Assembly: GCF_030269325.1 (NCBI RefSeq) | Contig: NZ_BSTD01000006.1 | Span: 62,001 to 126,000, forward strand | Origin: Amycolatopsis sp. NBRC 101858 | GTDB lineage: Bacteria; Actinomycetota; Actinomycetes; Mycobacteriales; Pseudonocardiaceae | Reading direction: 5' to 3' | Length of the DNA stretch: 64,000 nt | Shown here: piece after piece, positions 8,118 to 16,811 of the stretch | Numbering within the stretch: position 1 is the stretch's first letter | How the letters are laid out: each line of letters starts with the position of its first letter | Position numbers and translations under genes: made by a program | The notes under the pieces: generated by a model | What the model was told of the DNA's origin: nothing | The model's database searches: none | What the model saw: the letters and a program-made list of their open reading frames with translations, nothing else

Positions 8118-9103
8118 TGCCCACGACCCGGCCGGACGCTTCCGAGTGCGGCACGCGGGCTGTGGTGTGGGAGCAGCACTGCTGCCTCCCGCTCGACCCG
8201 GACACCGACGTCGACGTGCTGTGGCGGTACGCGAAGGCGGGAGCATCGTTCGTGTCGGTCAACGTCGGCTACGCACCGCACGACGTTGCCGACACCATCC
8301 GGGTGGTGTCGGGGTTCCGGCACCAGCTGCTCGGCCGGCCCGACCGCTACCTCCTGGCGCGCACGACCGAGGACGTGCGCGAGGCGCGGGCCACCGGACG
8401 GCTCGCCGTCGCGTTCGACCTGGAAGACACCAATCCGCTGGGTGGGCGGGCCGACCTGGTGCAGACCTACTACGACCTGGGCGTGCGCACCATGCTGCTG
8501 ACCTACAACCAGCGCAACGCCGCCGGCTCCGGCTGCCACGACGAGAGCGACGGCGGCCTGACGGACTTCGGCCGGGAGGTGGTGGCAGCGATGAACCGGG
8601 CAGGAATGGTGGTCGACACCGCGCATTGCTCGTACCGGACATCGATGGACGTCTTCGCGGCGTCGACGGCACCGGTGGTGGTGTCCCACACGGCGGCGCG
8701 AGCGGTGCACGACGACGCGCGCAACGTGTGGGACGACCAGATGCTCGCGTGCGCGGCGACCGGTGGCGTCGTCGGGATCAACGGGGTCGGAATGTTCCTG
8801 GGAGACAACGACGCGAGCACCGAAGCGCTCGTCCGCCACGTCGAGCACGCCGTGGAAGTGATCGGGTGGGAGCACGTGGGCCTCGGGCTGGATTTCTGCT
8901 TCGACCAGGTCGGTGACGAGCTGGCCGCGAACCCCGAACTGTTCCCGGCGAGCTACTCGCAGTGGGACAAGCTGGAGTTCATCGAGCCCGAACGCCTGCC
9001 CGCCATCACCTCGGCCCTGGTGAAGCGCGGCCACCCGCCTGAGGCGGTCGAGGGGATCCTGGGCGGCAACTTCCTGCGCGTGGCCGAGGAGGTGTGGCGG
9101 TGA
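8117..9103 (+). CDS. membrane-dipeptidase family (peptidase M19) enzyme
   Basis: 328 residues with M19 renal dipeptidase features: FDLEDTNPL at about 100 (the bridging acidic residue), TYNQRNAAGSGCHDESDGGLTDFG, DTAHCSYRTSMDVF (His ligand at about 168), VVSHTAARAVHDDARN (His at about 189) and a late GLGLDF Asp. The first HxD ligand pair usual at the N-terminus is replaced by WEQHCCLPLD, with one His kept. M19 enzymes split dipeptides and accept D-amino acids at the C-terminal position. The start overlaps the amidohydrolase stop, and the stop overlaps the next GTG. In this operon it most likely supplies free (possibly D-) amino acids to the FAD oxidoreductase; this is inferred from context. Confidence 0.87.
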   Translation: MPTTRPDASECGTRAVVWEQHCCLPLDPDTDVDVLWRYAKAGASFVSVNVGYAPHDVADTIRVVSGFRHQLLGRPDRYLLARTTEDVREARATGRLAVAFDLEDTNPLGGRADLVQTYYDLGVRTMLLTYNQRNAAGSGCHDESDGGLTDFGREVVAAMNRAGMVVDTAHCSYRTSMDVFAASTAPVVVSHTAARAVHDDARNVWDDQMLACAATGGVVGINGVGMFLGDNDASTEALVRHVEHAVEVIGWEHVGLGLDFCFDQVGDELAANPELFPASYSQWDKLEFIEPERLPAITSALVKRGHPPEAVEGILGGNFLRVAEEVWR

Positions 9104-10344
9104 ACGGGAGGACACCCCGTCGGGTCGTGGTCGTCGGCGCCGGCGTCGTCGGGCTTTCCTGTGCGTGGTTCCTGCAAAAGCACGGCGCGGAGGTCACCGT
9201 CCTGGAGCGGTCGGCGGTGGCGGCGGGCGCGTCGTGGGGCAACGCCGGCTACCTCGTGCCGGCCATGGTGGCACCGCTGGCGGAGCCGGCCCTGCTGCGG
9301 GAAGGCACACGAAGCCTGCTCACCCCCGGCTCACCGGTCTCGGTCAGTGGACGGCCGTCCGCGGCGACGGTGGCGTTTCTGGCCGGGTTCGCGCGGAACG
9401 CGACCGCGTCCCGGTGGCGGCGCGGGATGGCCGCGCTCGCGCCGCTGGCGGCCGACGGCCTCGGCGCCTTCGACGAGCTGGCCAAGGGCGGCGTCGCTGC
9501 GGAGGTCCACGAGCGGACCGTCCGCATCGGGTTCACCGCCGGCCAGGACACCGCGGGGCTCGAGCACGAACTCACCGCCGCCCGGACCGCCGGGCAGGAC
9601 GTCTCCTACCGGATCTCGGCGGGCCACGAGGCGCCGTTCTCCGACCAGATCACGCAGATCCTGCACCTGCACGGACAGCGGTTCCTCGCGCCGGGCGCGT
9701 TCCTCGACGCGCTCGCCGCGTCGGTACGCGAGCGAGGTGGCGAGATCGTCGAGGGCGCTCACGTGCGGTCGATCGGGTTCGGGCCCGGCGGGCTGCAGGT
9801 GGACACCTGGTCCGGACCGCCGCACAAGACCGACGCCGTCGTGCTGGCGACGGGCGCGTGGTTGCCGGAGCTGGCCCGCCTGCTGGGCGTGCGCGTGCCG
9901 GTGCAGGCCGGGCGCGGTTACTCGTGCAGCGTCCGGCTCGCCGAACCGCTCGAGGGTCCGGTCTACCTGCCCGGCGCACGGGTGACGCTCACCCCGTACG
10001 GCGACCGGGTCCGGATCACGGGCACGATGGAGATCGCCGACCGGGACGCACCTTTCGACGGTCGCCGCATCGACTCGATCCTGCGCTCGCTCCGCTCCTT
10101 GCTCGACACCGAGTGGGACGACGTCCGCGAACCGTGGGCCGGATCCCGGCCGCTGACACCCGACGGCCTCCCGGTCATCGGAGCGACGAAGCTTCCCGGC
10201 GTCCACGTCGCGGGCGGGCACGGCATGTGGGGCGTGACGCTGGGACCGGTCACCGGAAAGCTGCTGGCCGACCAGATCGTGAGCAGGACCGCCGCCCTCG
10301 AACTGGGTCCGTTCGACCCGCTACGCCCAAGGAGCCTTCGATGA
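9100..10344 (+). CDS. FAD-dependent amine/D-amino acid dehydrogenase, DadA-like
   Basis: About 414 residues of the DAO superfamily. The FAD-binding VVVVGAGVVGLSCAWFLQKHG lies near residue 10, followed by GASWGNAGYLVPAMVAPLAEP, as in DadA-type dehydrogenases. The end LPVIGATKLPGVHVAGGHGMWG with GKLLADQI is the C-terminal FAD motif. It oxidises a D-amino acid or secondary amine to an imine in the cytosol, passing electrons to the chain or to oxygen. The GTG at 9100 is 7 bases after AGGAGG and overlaps the dipeptidase stop; a GTG at 9094 is also possible. RidA follows directly, which fits removal of the imine product. Confidence 0.88.
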   Translation: MNGRTPRRVVVVGAGVVGLSCAWFLQKHGAEVTVLERSAVAAGASWGNAGYLVPAMVAPLAEPALLREGTRSLLTPGSPVSVSGRPSAATVAFLAGFARNATASRWRRGMAALAPLAADGLGAFDELAKGGVAAEVHERTVRIGFTAGQDTAGLEHELTAARTAGQDVSYRISAGHEAPFSDQITQILHLHGQRFLAPGAFLDALAASVRERGGEIVEGAHVRSIGFGPGGLQVDTWSGPPHKTDAVVLATGAWLPELARLLGVRVPVQAGRGYSCSVRLAEPLEGPVYLPGARVTLTPYGDRVRITGTMEIADRDAPFDGRRIDSILRSLRSLLDTEWDDVREPWAGSRPLTPDGLPVIGATKLPGVHVAGGHGMWGVTLGPVTGKLLADQIVSRTAALELGPFDPLRPRSLR

Positions 10345-10706
10345 GCGACACCGCGATCACCCCGCCGCCCGCGCCGGCATTCCGCAGGCAGGGCAACCTG
10401 CTGTTGATGTCGGGTCAGGTCGGGGTCGACGAGAGCCGGCGACCGGTGACCGGGGCGTTCCCCGACGAGGCCCGCGCGGCCTTCGCGAACGTCCGGCGGG
10501 TGCTGGCCGAGGCCGGCGCGCGCCCGGACCACATCCTCAAGGTCACCGCCTACCTGGCCGACCTCGATGACTTCGCCGCCTACAACGAAGTCTGGACCGA
10601 GGAGTTCCCCGACCGGCGTCCCGCTCGGACGACGATCGGCGCGCGATTGATCTCGCCGTTCCGCGTCGAGCTCGACGTCGTCGCGTGGCTCGACGACGTC
10701 CCCTGA
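10341..10706 (+). CDS. RidA/YjgF-family reactive imine deaminase
   Basis: 121 residues with the YjgF signature: LLLMSGQVGVD at the start, DHILKVTAYLADLDDFAAYNEVW in the middle and RPARTTIGARL with the conserved Arg of the active cleft. RidA proteins hydrolyse 2-imino acids released by PLP or flavin enzymes and form trimers. The start overlaps the oxidoreductase stop as ATGA, giving a clear functional pair: the oxidase makes an imine and RidA turns it into keto acid plus ammonia. The usual final motif (VExxxVA) is present as RVELDVVAWL. Confidence 0.92.
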   Translation: MSDTAITPPPAPAFRRQGNLLLMSGQVGVDESRRPVTGAFPDEARAAFANVRRVLAEAGARPDHILKVTAYLADLDDFAAYNEVWTEEFPDRRPARTTIGARLISPFRVELDVVAWLDDVP

Positions 10707-10774
10707 AGTTAGTCTCACGAGCTGACGGGGAGCGTCGTGACGGCGCCGCGCACGAGGAAAGGCACGCGGTCGGC

Positions 10775-11980
10775 GTGAGCGAAGACCTGCAGCGGGTGGT
10801 GGACACCCTCGCCCGGCAGCTGGGCCGGGCCGTCGCGGTCGACGACGTCCACTTCCGGCTGCTCGCCTACAGCGCCCAGGCCGGGCCCATCGACGACATG
10901 CGAGCGCGGGTGATCTTGACTCGGGAGGCTCCGCCGGAAGGGGTCGCCTGGCTGCGGCGGTTCCGGCTCGCCCGCGCCGACGGACCGGTCCGCCTTCCCG
11001 CCGCCCCGGAGCTCGGCCTGCTGCCCCGAGTCGCGATCCCGATCCGGTTCCAAGGCGTCCAGTTCGGCTACCTGTGGCTCATCGACGCCGACGAACCGGT
11101 CGACGACGCCGGGCTCGCGCTCGCCGGTGTCGCGGCCGGCGAAGCCGCGGAGGTGCTGTTCCGCGAGCGGACGCTGGGCGAACTGCACGACGCCCGCGTC
11201 GGGGAATTCCTCCGCGATCTCCTCTCGGAGGACCACGTCGCCCGTACCCTCGCGGCCGACGGGCTCGTCGAATCGGACCTCTTCGCGGCGCGCGGTGGCG
11301 TCGTCGTCATCGTCGTCGCACCCCTGCCGGTCGCCGGGCAGGAAGTCGACGCAGGTGACCGCTTGGCGCTGGGCGCGGCTCTGCGTGCGGCGGCCACCGC
11401 ACTGCCCGCCCGCGAGAGCATGGTCCTGGTCCGCCCCGGGCACGGGCTGCTCGTCGTGACCCAGCGCGCGGCGGAACGGGTCCCCCGGCTCGCCGACGAG
11501 CTGTGCTCGTCGGCGGAGCAGCGGCTGGGTCGCCCCGAGCACTGGCGGGCTGTGGTGGCCGGGGTCGGCCGTCGCACGACACGGCTGGCCGACGCCGCGA
11601 CCTCGTACCAGCAGGCTCTCGACGCGATCCGCGTCGCCGACGTCATCCCCCGGTTCCGGTCCGTCGCCCGCCACGACGCGCTCGGGATCTACGCCCTGCT
11701 GGCCGCCCAGCCACGCGAACAGCTCCGCGGCATGGGGGTCGCGCAGGCGATCACCGCGCTCGCCGACGCCGATCCCGAGCTGGTGGTCACCGCGGAGACC
11801 TTCCTCGACCGCGCGGGTGACTCCCGTGCGGTCGCCGAGCGCCTCGGGGTGCACCGGGCGACGGTCTACCACCGGCTCCGCCGCATCGAAGAGCTCACCG
11901 GCTTCGACCTGAGCGACGGGGAACGCCGCCTCGTCCTGCACCTCGGCATCAAGGCGGCGAGACTGCTCGGCGACATTTGA
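10775..11980 (+). CDS. PucR/CdaR-type transcriptional regulator
   Basis: About 401 residues. A central sensor-like region is followed by the PucR C-terminal helix-turn-helix: AETFLDRAGDSRAVAERLGV and HRATVYHRLRRIEELTG at about residues 345-380, typical of activators of purine, sugar-diacid and amino acid catabolism. GTG 10775 gives VSEDLQRVVDTLARQLG, with GAGGAAAGG about 12 bases upstream. The gene follows RidA on the same strand after 68 bases and is probably the pathway regulator of the amidohydrolase operon. The effector is unknown. Confidence 0.87.
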   Translation: MSEDLQRVVDTLARQLGRAVAVDDVHFRLLAYSAQAGPIDDMRARVILTREAPPEGVAWLRRFRLARADGPVRLPAAPELGLLPRVAIPIRFQGVQFGYLWLIDADEPVDDAGLALAGVAAGEAAEVLFRERTLGELHDARVGEFLRDLLSEDHVARTLAADGLVESDLFAARGGVVVIVVAPLPVAGQEVDAGDRLALGAALRAAATALPARESMVLVRPGHGLLVVTQRAAERVPRLADELCSSAEQRLGRPEHWRAVVAGVGRRTTRLADAATSYQQALDAIRVADVIPRFRSVARHDALGIYALLAAQPREQLRGMGVAQAITALADADPELVVTAETFLDRAGDSRAVAERLGVHRATVYHRLRRIEELTGFDLSDGERRLVLHLGIKAARLLGDI

Positions 11981-12472
11981 GGCGACCGAAACCGCGCGCC
12001 GCCCGCGGCCTTGCTGATCCCCGACGCACCTCAAGGCTGCTTCCGACCGCTTTGCCGCCCGGACTCGAACCTGGTCACCCGACATCGCGCCGGGCTCAAC
12101 GGCGCCGAACCGGTGTCCGCACGGCTACCAGACGAGCAGCACGATGACCTACGTGGCGGCCACCGTCGACGAGCCGGCGTTCGTGGTCGCGGCGCTGACC
12201 GGAGAGCCACATCCGCTCGCGGCCTGACGGCACGAGCCGGCCGGCAGCGAGGACCGCGGTCGGCAACGGCGCCGTCGTCGCGGAGACCAGCACCGGCGCC
12301 GTTCCAGCGATCGCCGAGTCAGGCGTGGTGGCGCGTACCGCACTTCCCCTGCGGGCGCGCCACCACCAGGCAGACTCTACCCGATTGCTCGAACACGCGT
12401 TCGATCGACCCGACCTCATTGGGGCCGACCCAGCTGTCGCGCACGACCGTCGGAGCGCTAGCCTGCCGGCAT
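11981..12472. other. gap without a supported gene
   Basis: Almost 500 bases lie between the PucR gene and the TetR promoter region. Frames are short. One stretch from 12144 (MTYVAATVDEPAFVVAALTG, stop near 12227) has good codon use and could be the tail of a lost gene. A T-loop-like motif near 12062-12075 was examined as a tRNA and rejected. Confidence 0.35.
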
Positions 12473-12495
12473 GACATCCCCATTTTGGGGATGTC
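12473..12495. promoter_or_regulatory. 10+10 bp inverted repeat upstream of TetR gene
   Basis: Arms GACATCCCCA and TGGGGATGTC are perfect complements around TTT. The element sits about 90 bases upstream of the TetR-family start and about 30 bases upstream of a TACAAT that could be a -10. It is probably the operator of this regulator; a terminator is less likely because no gene with a fitting stop lies just upstream. Confidence 0.6.
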
Positions 12496-12583
12496 TCCCC
12501 AGATCCGCTGACAAAGCGCCCGCTTACAATGGGGGCGAGCGGAGCCGGCCACCTCGGGCCGTCCGGTCTGGGAGGATCACCGG

Positions 12584-13216
12584 ATGACGATGTCGCTGTC
12601 GGCCGAACTGTGGCCGGATGTGCAGCCCGAGACCGCGCGGCGGCTCATGCTCGCCGGGGTGGAAGCCTTTGCCAAGCGGGGCTACCACGCCACCACCACG
12701 CGGGACATCGCCGGGGCCGCCGGGATGAGTCCCGCCGCTCTCTACGTGCACTTTCCGTCCAAGGCCGCGCTGCTCTTCGCCATCAGCCGGTACGGCCACG
12801 AGCAGACCCTCGCCCTCGTCGAGAACGTCGTCGCGAAGGAGTCCGATCCCGTCGAACGGATCCGGCTCATCGTCGAGGACTTCGTCGCCTGGCACGCTCG
12901 GCGGCACACCGTCGCCCGGGTCGTGCAGTACGAGCTGCAGGCCCTGCCCGAGCAGGAGTTCGAGGTCGTCGCCGAGCTGCGGCGGCGGATCGAGCGGATC
13001 GTCCGCGAGGTCATCGCGGCCGGCGCCGAAGCCGGGGTGTTCACGGTGACCGACGCCCACACCTCGGCCCGCGCGGTGCTGTCCCTGGGCGTCGACGTCG
13101 CCCGCTGGTACACCGAGCGCGCCCGCCAGACGCCGACCGCGCTCGGCAAGGAGTACGGCGGGCTCGTGCTGCGGATGCTCGGCGTTTCCCAGCCTGAGAT
13201 GCCGGTCACAGACTAA
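12584..13216 (+). CDS. TetR/AcrR-family transcriptional regulator
   Basis: 210 residues. The N-terminal TetR helix-turn-helix runs about residues 18-65 (VEAFAKRGYHATTTRDIAG, then AAGMSPAALYVHFPSKAALL). The C-terminal ligand domain has the pattern of TetR members that control lipid or steroid degradation (VERIRLIVEDFVAWHARRHTVARV), but no target can be named. GGGAGGATCACCGG precedes ATG 12584; an ATG at 12590 is also possible. The last 11 bases overlap the end of the convergent WYL gene. No co-transcribed partner lies next to it, so it probably acts on a distant locus and on itself through the palindrome at 12473. Confidence 0.88.
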   Translation: MTMSLSAELWPDVQPETARRLMLAGVEAFAKRGYHATTTRDIAGAAGMSPAALYVHFPSKAALLFAISRYGHEQTLALVENVVAKESDPVERIRLIVEDFVAWHARRHTVARVVQYELQALPEQEFEVVAELRRRIERIVREVIAAGAEAGVFTVTDAHTSARAVLSLGVDVARWYTERARQTPTALGKEYGGLVLRMLGVSQPEMPVTD

Positions 13217-14141
13217 GCGGTCGGTCGGCCGCCGCGGCGTAACGGCGGGCCAGCTGCCCGAACGCTTCCCTCAGCTCCTCCGGTCCGACGACCTCGACGT
13301 CGGCGTCGAACCGGCCGATCGACGCCGCCAGGCCCACCCACGACCACGCCCCCAGCACCAGCCGGCAGCGGTCCGGCCCCAGCTCCTCCACCACCCCGTC
13401 GGCGGCGTACGTCGACACGACATTCGCCGGCAGGTCCAGGATCACCTCGCCGCGGCACTCGTCCTTGCCCGAGAACCGGTCCGCCACGAACGCCGCCACG
13501 TCTCCCCCGGGCAGCTCGCGCGGAACGAACCGGGGGCCGTTCGGGACGCGCGGCGTCATCCGGTCGACGCGGAACGTGCGCCAGTCCGCGCGGTCGAGGT
13601 CCCACGCCACCAGGTACCAGCGCCCGCCGCGCGTCACCAGGTGGTGCGGCTCCGCGCGGCGCGGCGCGTCCGACGACGCATAGCCGAACCGCAACACCTC
13701 GTGCGCGTGGACAGCCGCGCTCAGCGTCGCCAGCACCGACGGATCCACCGTCGGCCCCGCCGGGGAAACCGCCGTGACGTGCAGCGCGTCGACGCGGTGG
13801 CGCAGCCGGGACGGCATCACCTGCCGGACCGTCGTCAGGGCCCGCGCCGCCGCTTCCTCGATCCCGCCGCCGGTGACCGTCCGCAGCGCCACCGCCAGGG
13901 CGACCGCCTGCTCGTCGTCGAACAGCAGCGGCGGCAGGTCCGCGCCCGCGCCGAGGCGATAGCCGCCGTCGGGGCCCTTGGCCGTCGCGATCGGGTAGCC
14001 GAGCTCCCGCAGGCGGTCGACGTCGCGGCGGACCGTGCGCGCGCTCACCTCCAAGCGCTCGGCCAGCAGCGCCCCCGGCCAGTCGCGACGCGCCTGCAGG
14101 AGCGAGAGCAGGGCGAGCAGGCGTGCGGAAGTTTTCGGCAT
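13206..14141 (-). CDS. WYL-domain transcriptional regulator (paralogue 1)
   Basis: 311 residues. An N-terminal DeoR-like winged helix (residues about 4-58: RLLALLSLLQARRDWPGALL, ERLEVSARTVRRDVDRLREL) is followed by a WYL sensor domain with GGRWYLVAWDLDRADWRTFRVDRM at about 190-215. YafY/PafBC-type regulators of this class sense nucleic acid or other ligands. It is divergent from a DinB gene, and the space between holds a GCGGAC-N7-GTCCGC operator shared with the second WYL gene at 15836-16792. The two regulators share the architecture and many sequence blocks (LLSLLQARRDWPGA, YRLGAGA, LPPLL), so they arose by duplication. Confidence 0.9.
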   Translation of the reverse strand: MPKTSARLLALLSLLQARRDWPGALLAERLEVSARTVRRDVDRLRELGYPIATAKGPDGGYRLGAGADLPPLLFDDEQAVALAVALRTVTGGGIEEAAARALTTVRQVMPSRLRHRVDALHVTAVSPAGPTVDPSVLATLSAAVHAHEVLRFGYASSDAPRRAEPHHLVTRGGRWYLVAWDLDRADWRTFRVDRMTPRVPNGPRFVPRELPGGDVAAFVADRFSGKDECRGEVILDLPANVVSTYAADGVVEELGPDRCRLVLGAWSWVGLAASIGRFDADVEVVGPEELREAFGQLARRYAAAADRPLSL

Positions 14142-14158
14142 CACCCGATCATGCCCGA

Positions 14159-14185
14159 GGTAGCGGACACATCCTGTCCGCTACC
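14159..14185. promoter_or_regulatory. WYL-linked operator A
   Basis: Arms GGTAGCGGACA and TGTCCGCTACC are perfect 11-bp complements with a 5-base spacer. The core GCGGAC-N7-GTCCGC is the same as operator B at 16812. It lies between the WYL start (14141) and the DinB start (14203) and would control both. Confidence 0.75.
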
Positions 14186-14202
14186 CCTGCCATGGTGGTC
14201 CC

Positions 14203-14754
14203 ATGACCCACGAAACCGAACGCGACGACCTCATCGCCGAGCTGGCGGCCGCCCGTGCCGCCCTCGTCACCACCACGGACGGCCTCACCGACGAGCAGGC
14301 CGGCGCGCGGCCGACCGTCAGCGCGCTGTGCCTCGGCGGGCTCGTCAAGCACGTCGCGTCCATGGAAGAGAGCTGGCAGCGCTTCGCCGTCGACGGCCCG
14401 TCGGCCATGAACTACGCCCTGCCCGACGGCGTGACCTGGGCGGACATGGCGGCCGGAACCGCCCGTGAGTACCCGCAATGGGCGATCGACCACCAGAACG
14501 AGTTCGCCATGCAGCCCGGCGAGACCCTGGCGGGCGTGCTCGCGCGCTACGAAGACGTCGCGAAGCGCAGCGAGGAAATCATCGCGAAGGCCGATCTCTC
14601 CGTGCAGCACCCGCTGCCGGACGCGCCGTGGAACCGGCCGGGGACGACGTGGAGCGCGCGGCGGGCCATGCTGCACGTCATCACCGAAACCGCCCAGCAC
14701 GCCGGGCACGCCGACCTCATCCGCGAGACGCTCGACGGCCAGAAGTCGACGTGA
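14203..14754 (+). CDS. DinB-family (DUF664/MDMPI-like) protein
   Basis: 183 residues forming a four-helix DinB fold: ELAAARAALVTTTDGLTDEQA, then GGLVKHVASMEESWQRF with the first metal His, and a late HVITETAQHAGHADLIRE with two more His, giving the metal triad typical of thiol-dependent DinB proteins. In Actinobacteria these often act with mycothiol, for example in S-transfer or isomerisation. Its stop overlaps the GTG of the winged-helix gene, so both form a two-gene operon under the WYL regulator. Confidence 0.85.
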   Translation: MTHETERDDLIAELAAARAALVTTTDGLTDEQAGARPTVSALCLGGLVKHVASMEESWQRFAVDGPSAMNYALPDGVTWADMAAGTAREYPQWAIDHQNEFAMQPGETLAGVLARYEDVAKRSEEIIAKADLSVQHPLPDAPWNRPGTTWSARRAMLHVITETAQHAGHADLIRETLDGQKST

Positions 14755-15839
14755 CGGTGCTGGACGCCCGGTCGCTCAACCGCGCGACGCTCGCCCGGCA
14801 GCTGCTGCTCGACCGCGCCGCGCTGCCGGTGCACGACGCCGTCGCGCACCTCGGCGGCCTGCAGGCGCAGGAACCGCAGGAGCCGTTCACCGGGCTGTGG
14901 TCGCGGCTGCGCGACTTCGACCCGGCGGCGTTGTCGGACCTGCTCGCCGGGCGGCGCGTGGTGCGGACGCACCTGATGCGCCGGACCGTCCACCTGCTCA
15001 CCGCCGAGGACGTCCTGGCGTGGCGCGCCCGCTTCGACGCCATGCTGCGCCAGCGCGTCCTCGGCACCTACCGCCGCGAGCTCGAGGGGGTCGACCTCGA
15101 CGAGCTCGCGGCAGCGGGCCGGGCGGTCCTGGCCGACGGCGAGCCCCGGTCGATGGGCGAGCTGGCCCGGGCGGTCGCCGATCGGTGGCCTTCGTGCGGC
15201 CCGCGGCCGCTCGGCGAGATGCTCATCGCCGCGCTGATCCCGGTGGTGCAGCTGCCGCCGCGGGGGCTGTGGCGGGCCAAGGGCGGGGTGCGGAACCTGC
15301 CGCTCGCGTCGTGGCTGGGCCGGGAGATCGACCCGCTCGACCCGGCCGACGGGGTCGGGCAGGAGCTGGTGAAGCGGTACCTGGCGGCGTTCGGCCCCGC
15401 TTCCTCGGCCGACCTGCGCGCGTGGTGCGGCCTGGCGGGGCTGCCGGCGGCGGTGAAGGCGGTGCGCGCGGAACTGGTGACCTTCCGCGACGAGCGCGGC
15501 CGCGAGCTGCTCGACCTCCCGGACGCGCCCCGCCCGGACCCGGACACACCGGCGCCGGCGCGGTTCCTGCCGGCGTTCGACAACGCGATCCTGGGGTACG
15601 ACGACCGCACCCGCATCATCGACGACGCGCACCGGGGGCTGTCGGTCGCGGGCGAGCGGGTGGTGCTGGTGGACGGCCGGGTTGCCGCGACTTGGACCGT
15701 GGAGGCCGAGGAGGTGGTGGTGCGGCCGCTGCGGCGGTTGACCAGGCCCGAACGCTCGGCAGTGACGGAGGAAGGGGCACAGCTGGCGGCTTTCTTGAGC
15801 GACGGCGAGAGTGATCGCATCCGGGTCGAAACGACCTAA
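14751..15839 (+). CDS. winged-helix DNA-binding domain protein, YcaQ/HTH_42-type
   Basis: 362 residues. It begins VTVLDARSLNRATLARQLLL and AVAHLGGLQAQEPQEPFTGLW, the hallmark of the HTH_42 family; VVRTHLMRRTVHLLTAEDVLAW and a late LPAFDNAILGYDDRTRII also fit. Family members bind DNA, and the relatives YcaQ/AlkX-type proteins are glycosylases that unhook crosslinks. Whether this branch is an active glycosylase cannot be told here; no QxD-type catalytic motif was confirmed. It overlaps the DinB gene by 4 bases and ends in a 4-base overlap with the convergent second WYL gene. Confidence 0.83.
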   Translation: MTVLDARSLNRATLARQLLLDRAALPVHDAVAHLGGLQAQEPQEPFTGLWSRLRDFDPAALSDLLAGRRVVRTHLMRRTVHLLTAEDVLAWRARFDAMLRQRVLGTYRRELEGVDLDELAAAGRAVLADGEPRSMGELARAVADRWPSCGPRPLGEMLIAALIPVVQLPPRGLWRAKGGVRNLPLASWLGREIDPLDPADGVGQELVKRYLAAFGPASSADLRAWCGLAGLPAAVKAVRAELVTFRDERGRELLDLPDAPRPDPDTPAPARFLPAFDNAILGYDDRTRIIDDAHRGLSVAGERVVLVDGRVAATWTVEAEEVVVRPLRRLTRPERSAVTEEGAQLAAFLSDGESDRIRVETT

Positions 15840-16792
15840 TCCACCGCGCGGGCGAAGCGCTCAGACACCTCTCGCAGCCGTTCCACCAATCCCGGTGGCG
15901 CCTCCTCCACCACGAAGTCGTACCCCCACTGGGCCAGGTAGTACGGCACCGTGTCCAGGGTGTTCGCCCCGGTGCGCACCCGGCAGCTGTGCTCGTCGAT
16001 CGGCTCCACCGCGCCGCTCGTCGGGGGTACCCGGTGGGACAGCTCCGATGCCGGCGCCGCCACTCGCAGCACCAGCTGGTGCGGGTACGGCGCCGACGAG
16101 ATCTGCCGCGACACGTACGCCGCCAGGTCCTCCGCCGGAGGCTCGCGCGGTGTGAACCGGAAGCTCGGGGCCGGGACGCTCGTGATGCGGTCCACGCGGA
16201 ACGTGCGCCAGCCGGCGCGGTCCAGGTCGAACGCCACCAGGTACCAGCGCCGTCCCGTGTGGACCAGGCGCAGCGGCTCGACCGATCGTTCCGTCTCCGC
16301 GCCGGACCGGTCGCCGTAGGGGAAGCGGAGCCGCTCGTGGTCGCGGCAGGCCGCCGCGATCACCGTCAGCACCGATGCGTCGACCGTCGGGCCGCCGCCC
16401 GGGAGCGACATCGTCGCCGCGCTCAGCGCGCCCACCCGGGGCCGCAGCCGGGCCGGGAGCACCTGCTCCAGCTTCGCCAGCGCGCGCACCGACGTCTCCT
16501 CGATGCCGCTGACCGTGCCGCTCGCCGCCGTGCGCAGGCCGACCGCCACCGCGACGGCCTCGTCGTCGTCCAGCAGCAGCGGCGGGAGCGCCGCGCCCGC
16601 GCCGAGCCGGTAGCCGCCGGCGACGCCCGGGGTCGCGTGCACCGGGTAACCGAGGGACCGCAGCCGCTCGACGTCGCGGCGGATCGTGCGGACGTCGACC
16701 TCGAGCCGCGACGCCAGGTCCGCGCCCGGCCAGTCGCGCCGCGCCTGCAGCAGGGAGAGCAGCCTGAGCAGGCGTTCCGATGTCCCGTACAT
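15836..16792 (-). CDS. WYL-domain transcriptional regulator (paralogue 2)
   Basis: 318 residues, the same architecture as the WYL gene at 13206-14141: winged helix ERLLRLLSLLQARRDWPGAD with VDVRTIRRDVERLRSLGYPV, then GRRWYLVAFDLDRAGWRTFRVDRI in the WYL domain and a C-terminal WCX-like part. The ATG at 16792 gives MYGTSERL; an in-frame ATG at 16813 would overlap the operator and is less likely. It is divergent from the nucleoside deaminase gene, with a GCGGAC-N7-GTCCGC operator between. It is probably autoregulatory and may control the deaminase/oxygenase pair. Confidence 0.9.
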   Translation of the reverse strand: MYGTSERLLRLLSLLQARRDWPGADLASRLEVDVRTIRRDVERLRSLGYPVHATPGVAGGYRLGAGAALPPLLLDDDEAVAVAVGLRTAASGTVSGIEETSVRALAKLEQVLPARLRPRVGALSAATMSLPGGGPTVDASVLTVIAAACRDHERLRFPYGDRSGAETERSVEPLRLVHTGRRWYLVAFDLDRAGWRTFRVDRITSVPAPSFRFTPREPPAEDLAAYVSRQISSAPYPHQLVLRVAAPASELSHRVPPTSGAVEPIDEHSCRVRTGANTLDTVPYYLAQWGYDFVVEEAPPGLVERLREVSERFARAVD

Positions 16793-16811
16793 GAGACGCA
16801 GTGTGGCAGAC

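Noticed and set aside
12055..12125. T-loop-like GGTTCGA motif on the minus strand suggesting a tRNA
   Set aside because: The T stem has a mismatch, no matching acceptor arm lies about 50-60 bases upstream and no anticodon arm is found, so it is not a tRNA gene.
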